From AC-37 sp036389295 (GTDB taxonomy: Bacteria; Actinomycetota; Thermoleophilia; Solirubrobacterales; Thermoleophilaceae): a DNA stretch of 64,000 nucleotides. The stretch is taken from the NCBI GenBank assembly GCA_036389295.1, contig DASVQB010000055.1:1-64000 (forward strand). Reading direction: 5' to 3'. The notes below the pieces were generated by a model. The model saw nothing but the letters and a program-made list of their open reading frames with translations, had not been told where the DNA came from and searched no databases. Both the position numbers and the translations under genes were made by a program. How positions within the stretch are numbered: position 1 is the stretch's first letter; each line of letters starts with the position of its first letter. Shown one piece after another: positions 32,121 through 40,802 of this stretch.

Positions 32121-33638
32121 TCACGCCGGCTGCGGCGCCTTGACCGCGCCCCGCAGGTAGCCGAGCATCTCGCGGACGAGCTCGCGCTCGGTGAGCCAGG
32201 TGGCGGCGGCGGTCACGACCGCGTACAGCACGAGCTCCCCGACCACCTGCTCGACCGGGCGGTCGCCGCCCGCGAGCAGCCGGACGCAGAGCACGGCGGC
32301 GACCGCGGGCACGCTCGGCGCCATCGCGCGCGCCGCGTGCGTCAGCATCTCGAAGCCGGAGAAGAGGCGCGTCAGGTAGTACGCCCTGACGGACAGGTCG
32401 ACGAGCATGACGGCGGCCATCCCGATCCCGTAGCCGATGAGTCCCTCCGCGAGCATGAGCGGGATGCCGACGAGCAGGAAGGTCAGCAGCATGAGGCCGC
32501 CGTTCACGGCGAGCGGCCGGGTGTTCCCGGTCGCCAGGAAGTAGGCGCTCCAGTTGAAGGCGATCTGCGCGACGGCGGCGAGGACGCCGAATATCTGAAG
32601 CAGCTCGGTCGCGATCTCCCACTTCTCGCCCAGCACGAGGTCGACGAGGTCCGGCGCGAAGAGCGCCAGTCCGAGGCCGAACGGCATGCCCCACATCAAG
32701 GCGAGGCGGTTCGACTTCACGAACGACTCGAACAGCAGGTCCCTGCGGTCGCGGACGGCGCACACCGCGGGGTAGAGCGTCTGGGTCACGATCTGGTCCG
32801 CGCGCTCGGCGAACCGGCTGATCGTTGCTGCCAGGCCGATCGCTCCCACGCCGGCGAGCCCGACCGCGCCCTCGCCCACGATCACCGCCGCCTGGGTCAT
32901 GAGCGCGCCGCTGCCCGCGGCGAGCACCAGGGGCCACGAGAACGAGAAGTACTCGCCGAACATGCGGCGGTCGAAGCGGAGCCGGAGGCGGTACGGGCAG
33001 ACCTTGAGCGCCGCGAGCCCGGCGGCCCAGTGGCCGACCACGCCGCCGACCACGAGGCTCCAGACCCCCGCCCCGGCGATCCCGAGCGCGGCCGTGACGA
33101 CCAGGCTCGTGACCGGCTCGATCGACTGGAGCGCGCGGTGCCGCCCGTAGCGCATCTGGCGGTAGAAGATCCACATCGGGCTCTGGAGGCCGGAGCCGGC
33201 GATCGCGAGCGACAGGACGATGCCCGGCAGGAGGATGTCGGTCCGCCCGTAGATCAGCGCGAAGCCGGGGAGCGTCGCCATCGCGAGGAAGGTGAACGCC
33301 GCCCGCCAGACGAGGTTGATCGTGAAGGCCTTCTGGAAGGCCGCCTCCTGGTCGCGCTCGGCCTGCTGCACGAACTTGTCGCTCACCCCGATCCCGAGCA
33401 GGAACAGGAGGGCCGAGAGGGAGACGTAGACGAGGCCCCAGAGGCCGAACTCGCTCGCCGTCAGGAAGGCGGCGATCAGCAGGTTCCGGACGAGGCCGAG
33501 GCCCGCGAGCCCGACCGTGAACGCCGCGTTGATGATCGTGCCGCGGGCGGCGTGCTCCCGCAGGGTCCGCCCTCCGAGAGCGACCCTGTCCTCGATCGTG
33601 CCGGGCGACGAGCTGTCGGGCGATGCGGGGTCGGGCAT
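32121..33638 (-). CDS. Polysaccharide/oligosaccharide flippase (Wzx, MOP superfamily)
   Basis: A 505-aa membrane protein with 12-14 hydrophobic segments, the normal size of MOP-family lipid-linked oligosaccharide flippases. It begins with a polar ~35-residue tail, then GTIINAAFTVGLAGLGLVRNLLIAAFLTASEFGLWGLVYVS, the typical first two helices with the conserved FG-W/L-Y. VSDKFVQQAERDQEAAFQKAF and the later RFAERADQIVTQTLYPAV follow the family pattern. It would move the finished repeat unit across the membrane. ATG 33638 is 8 nt after a TAAGCT box. It closes the glycan locus. Confidence 0.88.
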   Translation of the reverse strand: MPDPASPDSSSPGTIEDRVALGGRTLREHAARGTIINAAFTVGLAGLGLVRNLLIAAFLTASEFGLWGLVYVSLSALLFLLGIGVSDKFVQQAERDQEAAFQKAFTINLVWRAAFTFLAMATLPGFALIYGRTDILLPGIVLSLAIAGSGLQSPMWIFYRQMRYGRHRALQSIEPVTSLVVTAALGIAGAGVWSLVVGGVVGHWAAGLAALKVCPYRLRLRFDRRMFGEYFSFSWPLVLAAGSGALMTQAAVIVGEGAVGLAGVGAIGLAATISRFAERADQIVTQTLYPAVCAVRDRRDLLFESFVKSNRLALMWGMPFGLGLALFAPDLVDLVLGEKWEIATELLQIFGVLAAVAQIAFNWSAYFLATGNTRPLAVNGGLMLLTFLLVGIPLMLAEGLIGYGIGMAAVMLVDLSVRAYYLTRLFSGFEMLTHAARAMAPSVPAVAAVLCVRLLAGGDRPVEQVVGELVLYAVVTAAATWLTERELVREMLGYLRGAVKAPQPA

Positions 33639-33646
33639 CCCCTACG

Positions 33647-33652
33647 AGCTTA
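33647..33652 (-). promoter_or_regulatory. -10 box TAAGCT, leaderless type
   Basis: TAAGCT is 8 nt before the ATG at 33638 of the flippase gene. Confidence 0.45.
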
Positions 33653-33703
33653 TGCCGGCCGGCCGCCGCGCGGGAGGTTTCGCGCGAGACGGGGCGGCGC
33701 CGC

Positions 33704-34120
33704 TCAGCCCCTGCGCCTGCGGACCGCGCGCCGCAGCGCGCCGCCCGCGGCGGCGAGACCGGTGCCGACCGCCGCCGCGGCGCCGGCCGCGAAGCCGGTG
33801 AACGGCAGCTCGCCGCCGCCTCCGGAGCCGCCGCCGCCGGAGCCGCCGCCTCCGGAACCGCCGCCGGAGCCTCCCCCGGACCCCCCGCCCGAGCCGCCGC
33901 CCGAGCCGACGCCCCCGTACTCCGAGCCCGGGTCGACGGCGCCATCGCCGTAGTTCGTCACGGTGCCGGACAGCGCGTCGCCGCCGCCCGGAACGGGCGT
34001 GCTGAAGCTCAGGTCCTGCCCGGCGGCGGCGCCGAGGACCGGGTGATACGCGTCGGTCATGGCGACCAGGTCGCCGAAGTCGACGACCTCCGGACGGAGA
34101 TACTCGTGCGATCCGTGCAT
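33704..34120 (-). CDS. Lasso-type leader protein with LPXTG cell-wall sorting signal
   Basis: A 138-aa protein with three parts. Residues 1-24 carry a lasso-type leader: Y7, P10, V12, G16 and T22, spaced exactly as in the 44-aa precursor at 39.5 kb. Residues 25-70 are a core-like region containing DLSFS (36-40). Residues 70-103 are a Gly/Ser linker. LPFTG (105-109), a hydrophobic stretch and an Arg-rich tail follow, the classical sortase signal. No Sec signal peptide is seen, so export by the divergent ABC transporter is possible. The candidate core has no Asp/Glu at positions 7-9, so a normal lasso ring is unlikely. ATG 34120 has a purine-rich AGGGGG upstream. No sortase gene is in the window. 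Confidence 0.8.
   Translation of the reverse strand: MHGSHEYLRPEVVDFGDLVAMTDAYHPVLGAAAGQDLSFSTPVPGGGDALSGTVTNYGDGAVDPGSEYGGVGSGGGSGGGSGGGSGGGSGGGGSGGGGSGGGGELPFTGFAAGAAAAVGTGLAAAGGALRRAVRRRRG
33798..33915. repeat. Gly/Ser codon repeat (linker of the LPXTG protein)
   Basis: Reiterated GGC/GGA and TCC codons encode SGGG and SGGGG units on the minus strand. It is a low-complexity coding repeat and likely to vary in length. Confidence 0.6.
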
Positions 34121-34213
34121 TTGCCCCCTGCATTAAATGTACGGAGCGGTGCAAGGTTGCGCGCCGGGCGGGCGGCCGTGGCCGATGGCTCGTGCCTGTG
34201 GTGCAATAGCGGG

Positions 34214-34920
<707 letters not shown>

Positions 34921-34924
<4 letters not shown>

Positions 34925-35760
34925 GCGGCTCGGCCGCGCGCGCGAGCGGCACCTCGGCGGCGACGCTGGCGAGCGCCGCGGCGGCGATCTGCAAGCGCGA
35001 CTTCCTGGTCTTCGCGAGCTACCGGACGCGGTTCGTGACCACCTTCTTCGCCACCGCGGTGAGCCTGACGCTGTTCTACTACGTATCACGGCTCGTGACC
35101 TCGAGCCGGTTCGGCGGGCCCGACGAGTACTACTCGTTCGTGGTGGTCGGCCTGATCATCTTCGGCGTCCTCACCTCCACGCTCTCGTCGCCGCTCGCGA
35201 CCCTGCGCGCGGAGCTCCAGGCCGGCACGTTCGAGCGGATGGTCGTCTCGCCGTTCGGCCCGGTCCGCTCGGTCGCGTCGCTCCTGATCTTCCCCGTGCT
35301 CCTGGCCGTGGCGCTCGGGGTGATGTCGCTCGTCTACGCCGGGCTCGTCTTCGGCGTCGACGTGCGCTGGGAGACCCTGGGCGCCGCCCTGCCGGTGGCG
35401 CTCCTGTCGGCCGCCGCGTTCGCGCCGTTCGGGCTGCTGATGGCCTCGGCCGTCGTCCTCTTCAAGCAGACGAACGCCGGCGCGACGTTCCTCATGGCGG
35501 GCGTGTCGCTCGTGGCCGGCGTCTACTTCCCGGTCGAGCTGCTGCCGGGCTGGATCGAGTGGACCTCCGACGTACAGCCGTTCACGCCGGCCGTGGACCT
35601 GCTCCGGAACGTCCTCGTCGGCACCCCGCTGCGCGACTCCGCCGCCCTCGACCTCGTCAAGCTCGCCGGGTTCGCCGCCGCGCTGCTGCCCGTGTCGCTG
35701 CTCGTGCTCCGCGCGGCGGTCGAGCGCAGCCGCCGGAAGGGCACGATCATCGAGTACTGA
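34921..35760 (+). CDS. ABC-2 type transporter permease of the RiPP cluster
   Basis: A 279-aa membrane protein with six hydrophobic segments of the ABC-2 family (DrrB/NodJ-like). After a short polar start, KRDFLVFASYRTRFVTTFF leads into the first helix; the loop LRAELQAGTFERMVVSPFG is the conserved cytoplasmic coupling element; AGVYFPVELLPGWIEW and PFTPAVDLLRNVL form the typical C-terminal region. Together with the ATPase it makes an exporter. It ends in TGATG, overlapping the start of the PqqD-like gene by one base. Likely substrate: the RiPP product or the leader-bearing precursors. Confidence 0.87.
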
Positions 35761-36074
35761 TGGCTGACGCGGATCGGAACGAGGAGCCCATGCTCGGCGC
35801 GCGCGTGCGCGTCCCGGATCACGTCGTCTACCGCGACTTCGGCGACGAGACGGTCGTGCTCAACCTCGACACGGGCATGTACCACGGCCTCAACCGCACG
35901 GCCGCGGCGATGCTGTCGACGATCGGCGAGAGCGCCTCGGTCGGCGCGGCCGTCGAGCGGCTGGTGGAGGAGCTGGGGCAGCCGCGCGAGGTGATCGAGC
36001 CCGACGTGCTCGGCCTCTGCAGGTCGCTGTCGGAGCGCGGCCTGATCGAGCAGGACGGCGGTGAGGGAGGCTGA
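35760..36074 (+). CDS. PqqD-family RiPP recognition element (lasso B1-like)
   Basis: A 104-aa PqqD-like protein. In lasso systems the stand-alone B1 protein binds the leader and presents it to the B2 protease. PDHVVYRDFGDETVVLNLDTGMYHGLNRTAAAML is the conserved beta-strand/wHTH core, in which the D-x-x-T-G-x-Y-x-x-L-N-x-x-G/A pattern is clear. A C-terminal segment LCRSLSERGLIE completes the fold. It would read the Y-x2-P-x-V-x3-G-x5-T leaders of both precursor-like genes. The start overlaps the permease stop (TGATG) and the end overlaps the kinase-like gene by 14 nt. Confidence 0.88.
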   Translation: MADADRNEEPMLGARVRVPDHVVYRDFGDETVVLNLDTGMYHGLNRTAAAMLSTIGESASVGAAVERLVEELGQPREVIEPDVLGLCRSLSERGLIEQDGGEGG

Positions 36075-37086
36075 CGCGGGCGGGTCCGAGCCGCGGCGCG
36101 CGCAGGCCTTCGGACTCGACGTCGACCTGTCGTTCCCGGCCCCGGGCCTTCCGGCGGCGTCCGGTCCGCCGACCGGCAGGCGGACGCGCGTCGACCTGGT
36201 CGAGCCGGACGAGATCGACCGCGGGTGGCCGTCGGCGGGCGTCGAGCGCGTGCTCGAGGAGCGGTTCGGCGGCGGACAGCCGGAGCGCACGATCGACGCG
36301 CACCCGCAGGCCGGCTACCGGCTCCACGCCCGCCACTTCGGCCTCGCGCGCCTGTCGCCGAGCGGAGACCGGGTGCTCTGCTCGCCGCCGGACGTGGCGC
36401 CGTGGCGGTGGCAGCGGTTCCTGGTCGGGCGGGTGCTGCCGTGGGCCGCGGTGCTGCGCGGGCTCGAGGTGCTCCACGCGAGCGCGGTCACCGTCGGCGG
36501 CGGGGCGGTCGGCTTCGTGGGGCCGACCGGCGCGGGCAAGACGTCGGTGGCGATCCGGCTCGTGGCCCGCGGCGCGCGGTTCCTGACCGACGACGTGCTG
36601 GCGCTCGACCGCGACGGAGGCGGCCTGCGGGCCCATCCCGGCGCGAGCATCGCGTCGGTGCGCCCGGCCGAGCGCGAGGCGATCCCGCGCTCGACCTGGC
36701 GCGGGCTCGGCTCGGTCCTCGGGCACAGCGGGAAGACCTACCTCGCGCTGCCGCGCGAGGACAGGCCGGCTCCGCTTCGGGCGCTCTACTTCCTGCGGTC
36801 GACCGGCGGCGCGCGGATCGAGCCGATCGACCGCCCCGACCCGCGGCTGCTCCTGGCGAGCACGTTCGTGCTCGGCGTGCGGACGCCGGAGCGGCTGCGC
36901 AACCAGCTCGACGTGTGCGCGACGCTCGTGCGGGAGGTTCCGATGTTCTCGCTGGAGGTCGGGTCCGAGACCGACGCCGAGGCGGTGGCGGCGGCGGTCG
37001 AGGAGCACGTGCGCCAGGGGGCCGGCTCCCCCGCGGCGGCCGGCGGCCGGGGGGCGCTCGCGGCACGAGACGGGGGCGCGCGATGA
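36061..37086 (+). CDS. HPr-kinase-like protein of the RiPP cluster
   Basis: A 341-aa protein whose C-terminal half resembles HPr serine kinase: LHASAVTVGGGAVGFVGPTGAGKTSVAIRLVARG has the P-loop (GPTGAGKTS, near residue 160), then FLTDDVLALDRDGGGLRAHPG with the conserved Asp pair. In some lasso clusters such kinases phosphorylate the C-terminal Ser of the precursor, and the 44-aa precursor here has a penultimate Ser (TFSD). The N-terminal ~140 residues are specific to this branch. It may alternatively help processing without catalysis. GTG 36061 is the best start and overlaps the B1 gene by 14 nt. Confidence 0.82.
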   Translation: MREADAGGSEPRRAQAFGLDVDLSFPAPGLPAASGPPTGRRTRVDLVEPDEIDRGWPSAGVERVLEERFGGGQPERTIDAHPQAGYRLHARHFGLARLSPSGDRVLCSPPDVAPWRWQRFLVGRVLPWAAVLRGLEVLHASAVTVGGGAVGFVGPTGAGKTSVAIRLVARGARFLTDDVLALDRDGGGLRAHPGASIASVRPAEREAIPRSTWRGLGSVLGHSGKTYLALPREDRPAPLRALYFLRSTGGARIEPIDRPDPRLLLASTFVLGVRTPERLRNQLDVCATLVREVPMFSLEVGSETDAEAVAAAVEEHVRQGAGSPAAAGGRGALAARDGGAR

Positions 37087-37511
37087 GCGCCGCGACCGAC
37101 CTCTCGTCGGGGCCGCGGCTCGCCCCCGGCGCGAAGCTCGCGCTCGCCGGGGAGGTGCTCGCCTCCTACGCGCGCGTCCGCTGGCGGCTGCGCGGCGCGA
37201 AGCTCCCCGAGGTGCTCGCCGACCTGCGCGCCGCCCCGCCGCGCCGCCCCGGCCTGTCCGACGCGGTCGCTGGCGGCCGCCGGCTCGGCCGCGTCGTGAG
37301 CCGCACGCTCGCGCTCGTCCCCGCCGACTCGCGCTGCCTCGTCCAGTCGCTGACCTTGACGCGGATGCTGGCCAGCCGGGGGGTCGAGTCGCGGCTCGTG
37401 ATCGGGGTGCGCCCGGGCGAGCGCTTCGCCGCGCACGCGTGGGTCGAGCACGACGGCATGCCCCTCCTGCCGACCGGAGGGGACCGGTTCGACGAGCTGC
37501 TGACGCTCTGA
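37083..37511 (+). CDS. Lasso peptide biosynthesis B2 protein (transglutaminase-like leader peptidase)
   Basis: A 142-aa B2 protein that cleaves the leader from the precursor. The cysteine-protease triad is visible: Cys in ADSRCLVQSLTLTRMLASRG (near residue 80), His in RFAAHAWVEHDG (near 115), and an acidic residue within HDGMPLLP just after it. VESRLVIGVRPGERF lies between them as in the family. The length is normal for a stand-alone B2 without a fused B1. The ATG overlaps the kinase stop (ATGA), and CTGA joins it to the cyclase gene. Confidence 0.9.
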   Translation: MSAATDLSSGPRLAPGAKLALAGEVLASYARVRWRLRGAKLPEVLADLRAAPPRRPGLSDAVAGGRRLGRVVSRTLALVPADSRCLVQSLTLTRMLASRGVESRLVIGVRPGERFAAHAWVEHDGMPLLPTGGDRFDELLTL

Positions 37512-39325
37512 GCGCGGGCCCCGTCGAGCTCGCCGGCCGCTACGGGCCGGGCGGCGGCGCCGCGGGCCGGCCGCTCGAGGAGGCGCTCTCGCGCGGGCCG
37601 GCGGAGGGCTCGGCTCCCGGCGGGGGCGCGGCGCCGGCGGGGCGGGTCGACCTCGGCCCGCTCGCGGCAGCGTGGACCGCCGGCGTGCGGGTCGCGCGCG
37701 AGCCCGTGCTCTGCCTCGTCGACGGGCGCGTCCGCACCGGGCGGCTCGCCGACTGGCTCGGGCTCGACCCGGCGGCGCCGCCCGCGCGGCTCGTCGCCGA
37801 GGGCTACGCCGTCTGCGGCGAGGCGGTCGTCGGGCGGCTCGACGGCGAGTTCGCGCTGCTCCTCTGGGACGCCGGGGCGCGCCGCGGCCTGCTCGCCCGC
37901 GACCGGCTCGGCGCGCGGCCCGTCTTCCTCGCCGAGCACCGCGGCGCGCTGCTGTTCGCCTCCGAGGTCCGCAATCTCCTCGCGCTGCTCCCCTCGCGCC
38001 CGCCTCCGGACCGGGCGGCGATGGCGCGCTGGCTCGCGCGCGCCGGCGTGCCCGAGGACGGCGCGACCCTCTACGCGGGGATGCGCGCCCTGCCCGGCGG
38101 CGCGACGCTCCGGCTGGCCGGAGGGCGCTGGGAGGCGGTCCGCGCGTGGCGGCCGCGCCTCCGCCCGGCCCTCGACGTGGACGCGGCCGAGGCGGCCGCG
38201 GAGGTCCGGCGCTCGCTCGGCGCGGCCGTCGGGCGGGCGCTCGAGGGGGCGGAGCGGCCCGCGGTGCTCCTGAGCGGCGGGCTCGACTCGGCGGCGGTGG
38301 CGGCCGCCTCCCGCGACGCGGGCGCCGCGCCGGTCGCGTACTCGGGCGTCTTCCCGGCGCGTCCGGAGGTCGACGAGTCGGACCGGCTGCGCCGCGTCCG
38401 CGACCGGCTCGGGCTCGCCGGGATCGAGGCCGAGCTGGGCGGCGGGAGCGCGCTCGCCGGCGCGGTCGAGTTCACGCGCGCGTGGGAGCTGCCGCCGGTG
38501 TCGCCCAACCGGTTCGTGTGGGCGCCGCTCCTTCGCCGCGCCGCGGACGACGGCGTCGACGTCGTGCTCGACGGCGAGGGCGGCGACGAGCTGCTCGGGT
38601 GCGCCGCCTACCTCGTCGCGGACCGCCTGCGGGCCGGGCGCCCGATCGCCGCCGTCCGGACCGCGCGCCGGCTGCCCGGCATGGGCGCCCGGCCGAGGCC
38701 GCGCTGGGTCGGGCGCGCCCTGCTCACCTACGGCGCTCGCGGCCTCCTGCCGCCGGGCCTGCACGAGCGGATGCGGGCCGCCCGCCGCCGCGGCGGCGGC
38801 GGCCCCGGCTGGCTGGCGCAGCCCGTGCGGGACTCGCGCTGGGCCTGGAAGCGCCGGCCGGGACCGCGGTGGTGGGCGCACCTCTCCCACGTCCTCGTCG
38901 CCGACCCGCTGGGCGCGACCGACCAGCGCCGTCGCGAGGCGGCGCTCCACGGCCTCGACCTCCGGCACCCGCTGCGCGACCCGGAGCTGATCGACCTCGT
39001 GCTCTCGCTGCCGCCCGAGCTGGCCTTCGACCCCGACCTCGACCGCCCGCTCCTGCGCCGGGCGCTGGCCGGGGAGCTGCCGGACGACGTCCTGCGCGAC
39101 ACGCGAAAGCCGTTCTTCGACGCGCTGCTGCGGGACGCGCTGTCCGGGCCGGACGCGGACGCGCTGCGCGCGCTGGTCGCCGAGCCGCCCGCGGAGCTCG
39201 CCGCGCTGCTGCGCCCGGGCGCGGCGGCCGCGCTGCTCGACCCGGCCGCCCGGCCGGCCTCGTGGGCCCTCGACGCCTGGCGGGTCGCCACGCTCGCGAT
39301 CTGGCTGCGCCACCAGGAGGCGTGA
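37508..39325 (+). CDS. Asparagine-synthetase-like lasso cyclase (C protein)
   Basis: A 605-aa homologue of asparagine synthase B in the position of the lasso C protein, which activates an Asp/Glu side chain with ATP and closes the macrolactam ring. The synthetase domain has PP-loop VLLSGGLDSAAVAAAS (near residue 253), DVVLDGEGGDELLG (near 355) and a basic C-terminal region. The N-terminal glutaminase-like domain lacks the nucleophilic Cys, as expected for a cyclase. The domain begins right at CTG 37508, which overlaps the B2 stop as CTGA. Other in-frame starts are GTG 37439 (73-nt overlap) or an internal GTG near 37686, which would cut the domain. Confidence 0.86.
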   Translation: MSAGPVELAGRYGPGGGAAGRPLEEALSRGPAEGSAPGGGAAPAGRVDLGPLAAAWTAGVRVAREPVLCLVDGRVRTGRLADWLGLDPAAPPARLVAEGYAVCGEAVVGRLDGEFALLLWDAGARRGLLARDRLGARPVFLAEHRGALLFASEVRNLLALLPSRPPPDRAAMARWLARAGVPEDGATLYAGMRALPGGATLRLAGGRWEAVRAWRPRLRPALDVDAAEAAAEVRRSLGAAVGRALEGAERPAVLLSGGLDSAAVAAASRDAGAAPVAYSGVFPARPEVDESDRLRRVRDRLGLAGIEAELGGGSALAGAVEFTRAWELPPVSPNRFVWAPLLRRAADDGVDVVLDGEGGDELLGCAAYLVADRLRAGRPIAAVRTARRLPGMGARPRPRWVGRALLTYGARGLLPPGLHERMRAARRRGGGGPGWLAQPVRDSRWAWKRRPGPRWWAHLSHVLVADPLGATDQRRREAALHGLDLRHPLRDPELIDLVLSLPPELAFDPDLDRPLLRRALAGELPDDVLRDTRKPFFDALLRDALSGPDADALRALVAEPPAELAALLRPGAAAALLDPAARPASWALDAWRVATLAIWLRHQEA

Positions 39326-39415
39326 GCCGCTCGCCGGCCGCCGCCCCCGCGAACCGCTCGCCTCCGCACGCCGCGCGTGAACCGGATCGCGCTCCCCCGC
39401 GTATGACGGTTCAGC

Positions 39416-39444
39416 TTGAACTGGATCCCGCGGATCCCTATATT
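39416..39444 (+). promoter_or_regulatory. Strong sigma70-type promoter of the lasso precursor
   Basis: TTGAAC (39416-39421), a 17-nt spacer and TATATT (39439-39444) form the best -35/-10 pair seen in the window, giving a start near 39451 and a ~37-nt leader. The spacer holds GGATCC-N3-GGATCC, a possible operator. Confidence 0.75.
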
Positions 39445-39487
39445 TCGGTCCAGCAAAGGGGGGGCGATCTCCCATGGAGGAGGTGTG

Positions 39488-39622
39488 ATGACCTACGAGA
39501 AGCCCGAGGTGCTCGACTACGGCACCCTGACGAGCCTGACCGCCGGCCAGCAGGACGGCAACTTCACCGACCGCGACTTCCCGGTCAACACTCCAAGGGA
39601 CGAGCTCACCTTCTCCGACTAG
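39488..39622 (+). CDS. Lasso-type RiPP precursor peptide
   Basis: A 44-aa precursor. The leader has Y3, P6, V8, G12 and T18, the canonical lasso recognition pattern ending with Thr at -2. Cleavage after Ala19 would leave a 25-residue core that starts with Gly and has Asp at position 9, as needed for a nine-residue macrolactam ring. The core ends DELTFSD, with Ser43 as candidate site for the HPr-kinase-like protein. The ATG has a strong Shine-Dalgarno (GGAGGAGG) and lies 37 nt behind a near-consensus promoter, so it is made at a much higher level than the enzymes. It lies between the cyclase and the nucleotidyltransferase genes. Confidence 0.88.
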   Translation: MTYEKPEVLDYGTLTSLTAGQQDGNFTDRDFPVNTPRDELTFSD

Positions 39623-39638
39623 CAGCGGGGCCGGGCCG

Positions 39639-40772
39639 ATGGTCCGGGGGCGCCGCACGGACGCGGCGCTGGAGCCGATCTACCTCCTCGCCGGGTGCGA
39701 GGCGCGCCGCCGTGCGCTGCGCGAGCGGTCGCGCGCCGTGCTGGCGACCGCCGACTTCCGCGCGCTCGCGGCCAGCCTGGCCGCCCGCCGCCTGCTGTCG
39801 CTGATCGGCACGCGTGCGCTCGAGGCCGCCGGCGACCTCTGCCCGCCCGACTTCCGGGAGGCGGTCGAGCACTCGCGCCGCGAGGACCGCGCGCGCGGGC
39901 TCGCGGTCGAGGCGGCGACGCGCCGGGTGGCGGCTCGGCTCGAGGAGCGCGGCATCCGCGCCCTCCCGCTCAAGGGACCGCTGCTGGCGATCGAGGCGCA
40001 CGGCGACTTCGGGCTGCGCGGCACGAGCGACGTCGACGTGCTCGTCCCGCCGTCGCGGCTCGCCGAGGCCGCCGAGCTCCTCGCCGACGAGCAGTTCCGC
40101 GAGCCGCGCGACCCGCTCCGCCCGAACGGGCTGCCCGACCTCCACCTCGCGCTGCGCGGCCCGGACACGCCCTCGGTCGAGCTCCACTGGCGCGTCCACT
40201 GGTATGAGGAGGCCTTCTCGGGCGACATGCTGGAGCGGGCGGTGCGCGGCCCGGACGGCCTGCTGCGCGCGCAGCCGGACGACCTGGCGGCGTCGCTCCT
40301 CCTCTACTACGCCCGCGACGGCTTCCACGGCGTCCGGCACGCGGCCGACCTCGCCGCGTGGTGGGACCGCCACGGGGACGACCTGCCGCCGCGCTTCCTG
40401 GAGGGCCACGCGCGCCGCTACCCGGAGCTCGCGCCGGCGCTCACCGCCTCGGCGACGGTGCTCGAGCACGTGACCGGCACCCCAGCTCGCGAGTGGCTCG
40501 GCGACGCGGCCGTGCGGGGCCGGCGGCGGGTCGAGCTCGCCGAGCGGCTCGCGGACTGGGCCCAGCAGGGCGACCGCGACCAGCTCGCGGCCAACATCTC
40601 GCTGGTGGACGGGCTGCTGGGGCCGCGCGGCTCGGCCCGCGCGTTCGTGCGGAGGGAGCTCGGACCGCGCTCGGACGAGCCCGCCGGCCACGCCGCCAAG
40701 GTCCTCGCCCGCTACGCGATCGCCCTGTGGCGGGTGCGCGGCGGGCGGCGCTGGTCGCCCGCGCCGGGGTAG
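39639..40772 (+). CDS. Nucleotidyltransferase family protein (lasso cluster tailoring)
   Basis: A 377-aa protein of the nucleotidyltransferase family often found in lasso clusters with HPr-kinase-like genes. The catalytic strand motif is LPLKGPLLAIEAHGDFGLRGTSDVDVLVPPSRL (near residues 108-140): the G-x-R-x-x-x-D-x-D pattern supplies metal-binding Asp residues. VELHWRVHW near 185 is also conserved in this family. It may nucleotidylate or polyphosphorylate the precursor or product; that is inference from family context. The ATG is 16 nt after the precursor stop, so they can share the strong promoter. Confidence 0.82.
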   Translation: MVRGRRTDAALEPIYLLAGCEARRRALRERSRAVLATADFRALAASLAARRLLSLIGTRALEAAGDLCPPDFREAVEHSRREDRARGLAVEAATRRVAARLEERGIRALPLKGPLLAIEAHGDFGLRGTSDVDVLVPPSRLAEAAELLADEQFREPRDPLRPNGLPDLHLALRGPDTPSVELHWRVHWYEEAFSGDMLERAVRGPDGLLRAQPDDLAASLLLYYARDGFHGVRHAADLAAWWDRHGDDLPPRFLEGHARRYPELAPALTASATVLEHVTGTPAREWLGDAAVRGRRRVELAERLADWAQQGDRDQLAANISLVDGLLGPRGSARAFVRRELGPRSDEPAGHAAKVLARYAIALWRVRGGRRWSPAPG

Positions 40773-40802
40773 CGCGCCCCGCCCCGTCGCCGCCCGGCGC
40801 GG

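Noticed and set aside
33798..33915. Regular short repeats that might be a CRISPR array or satellite
   Set aside because: The unit is only 9-15 nt, has no spacers and is in frame as Gly/Ser codons of the LPXTG protein.
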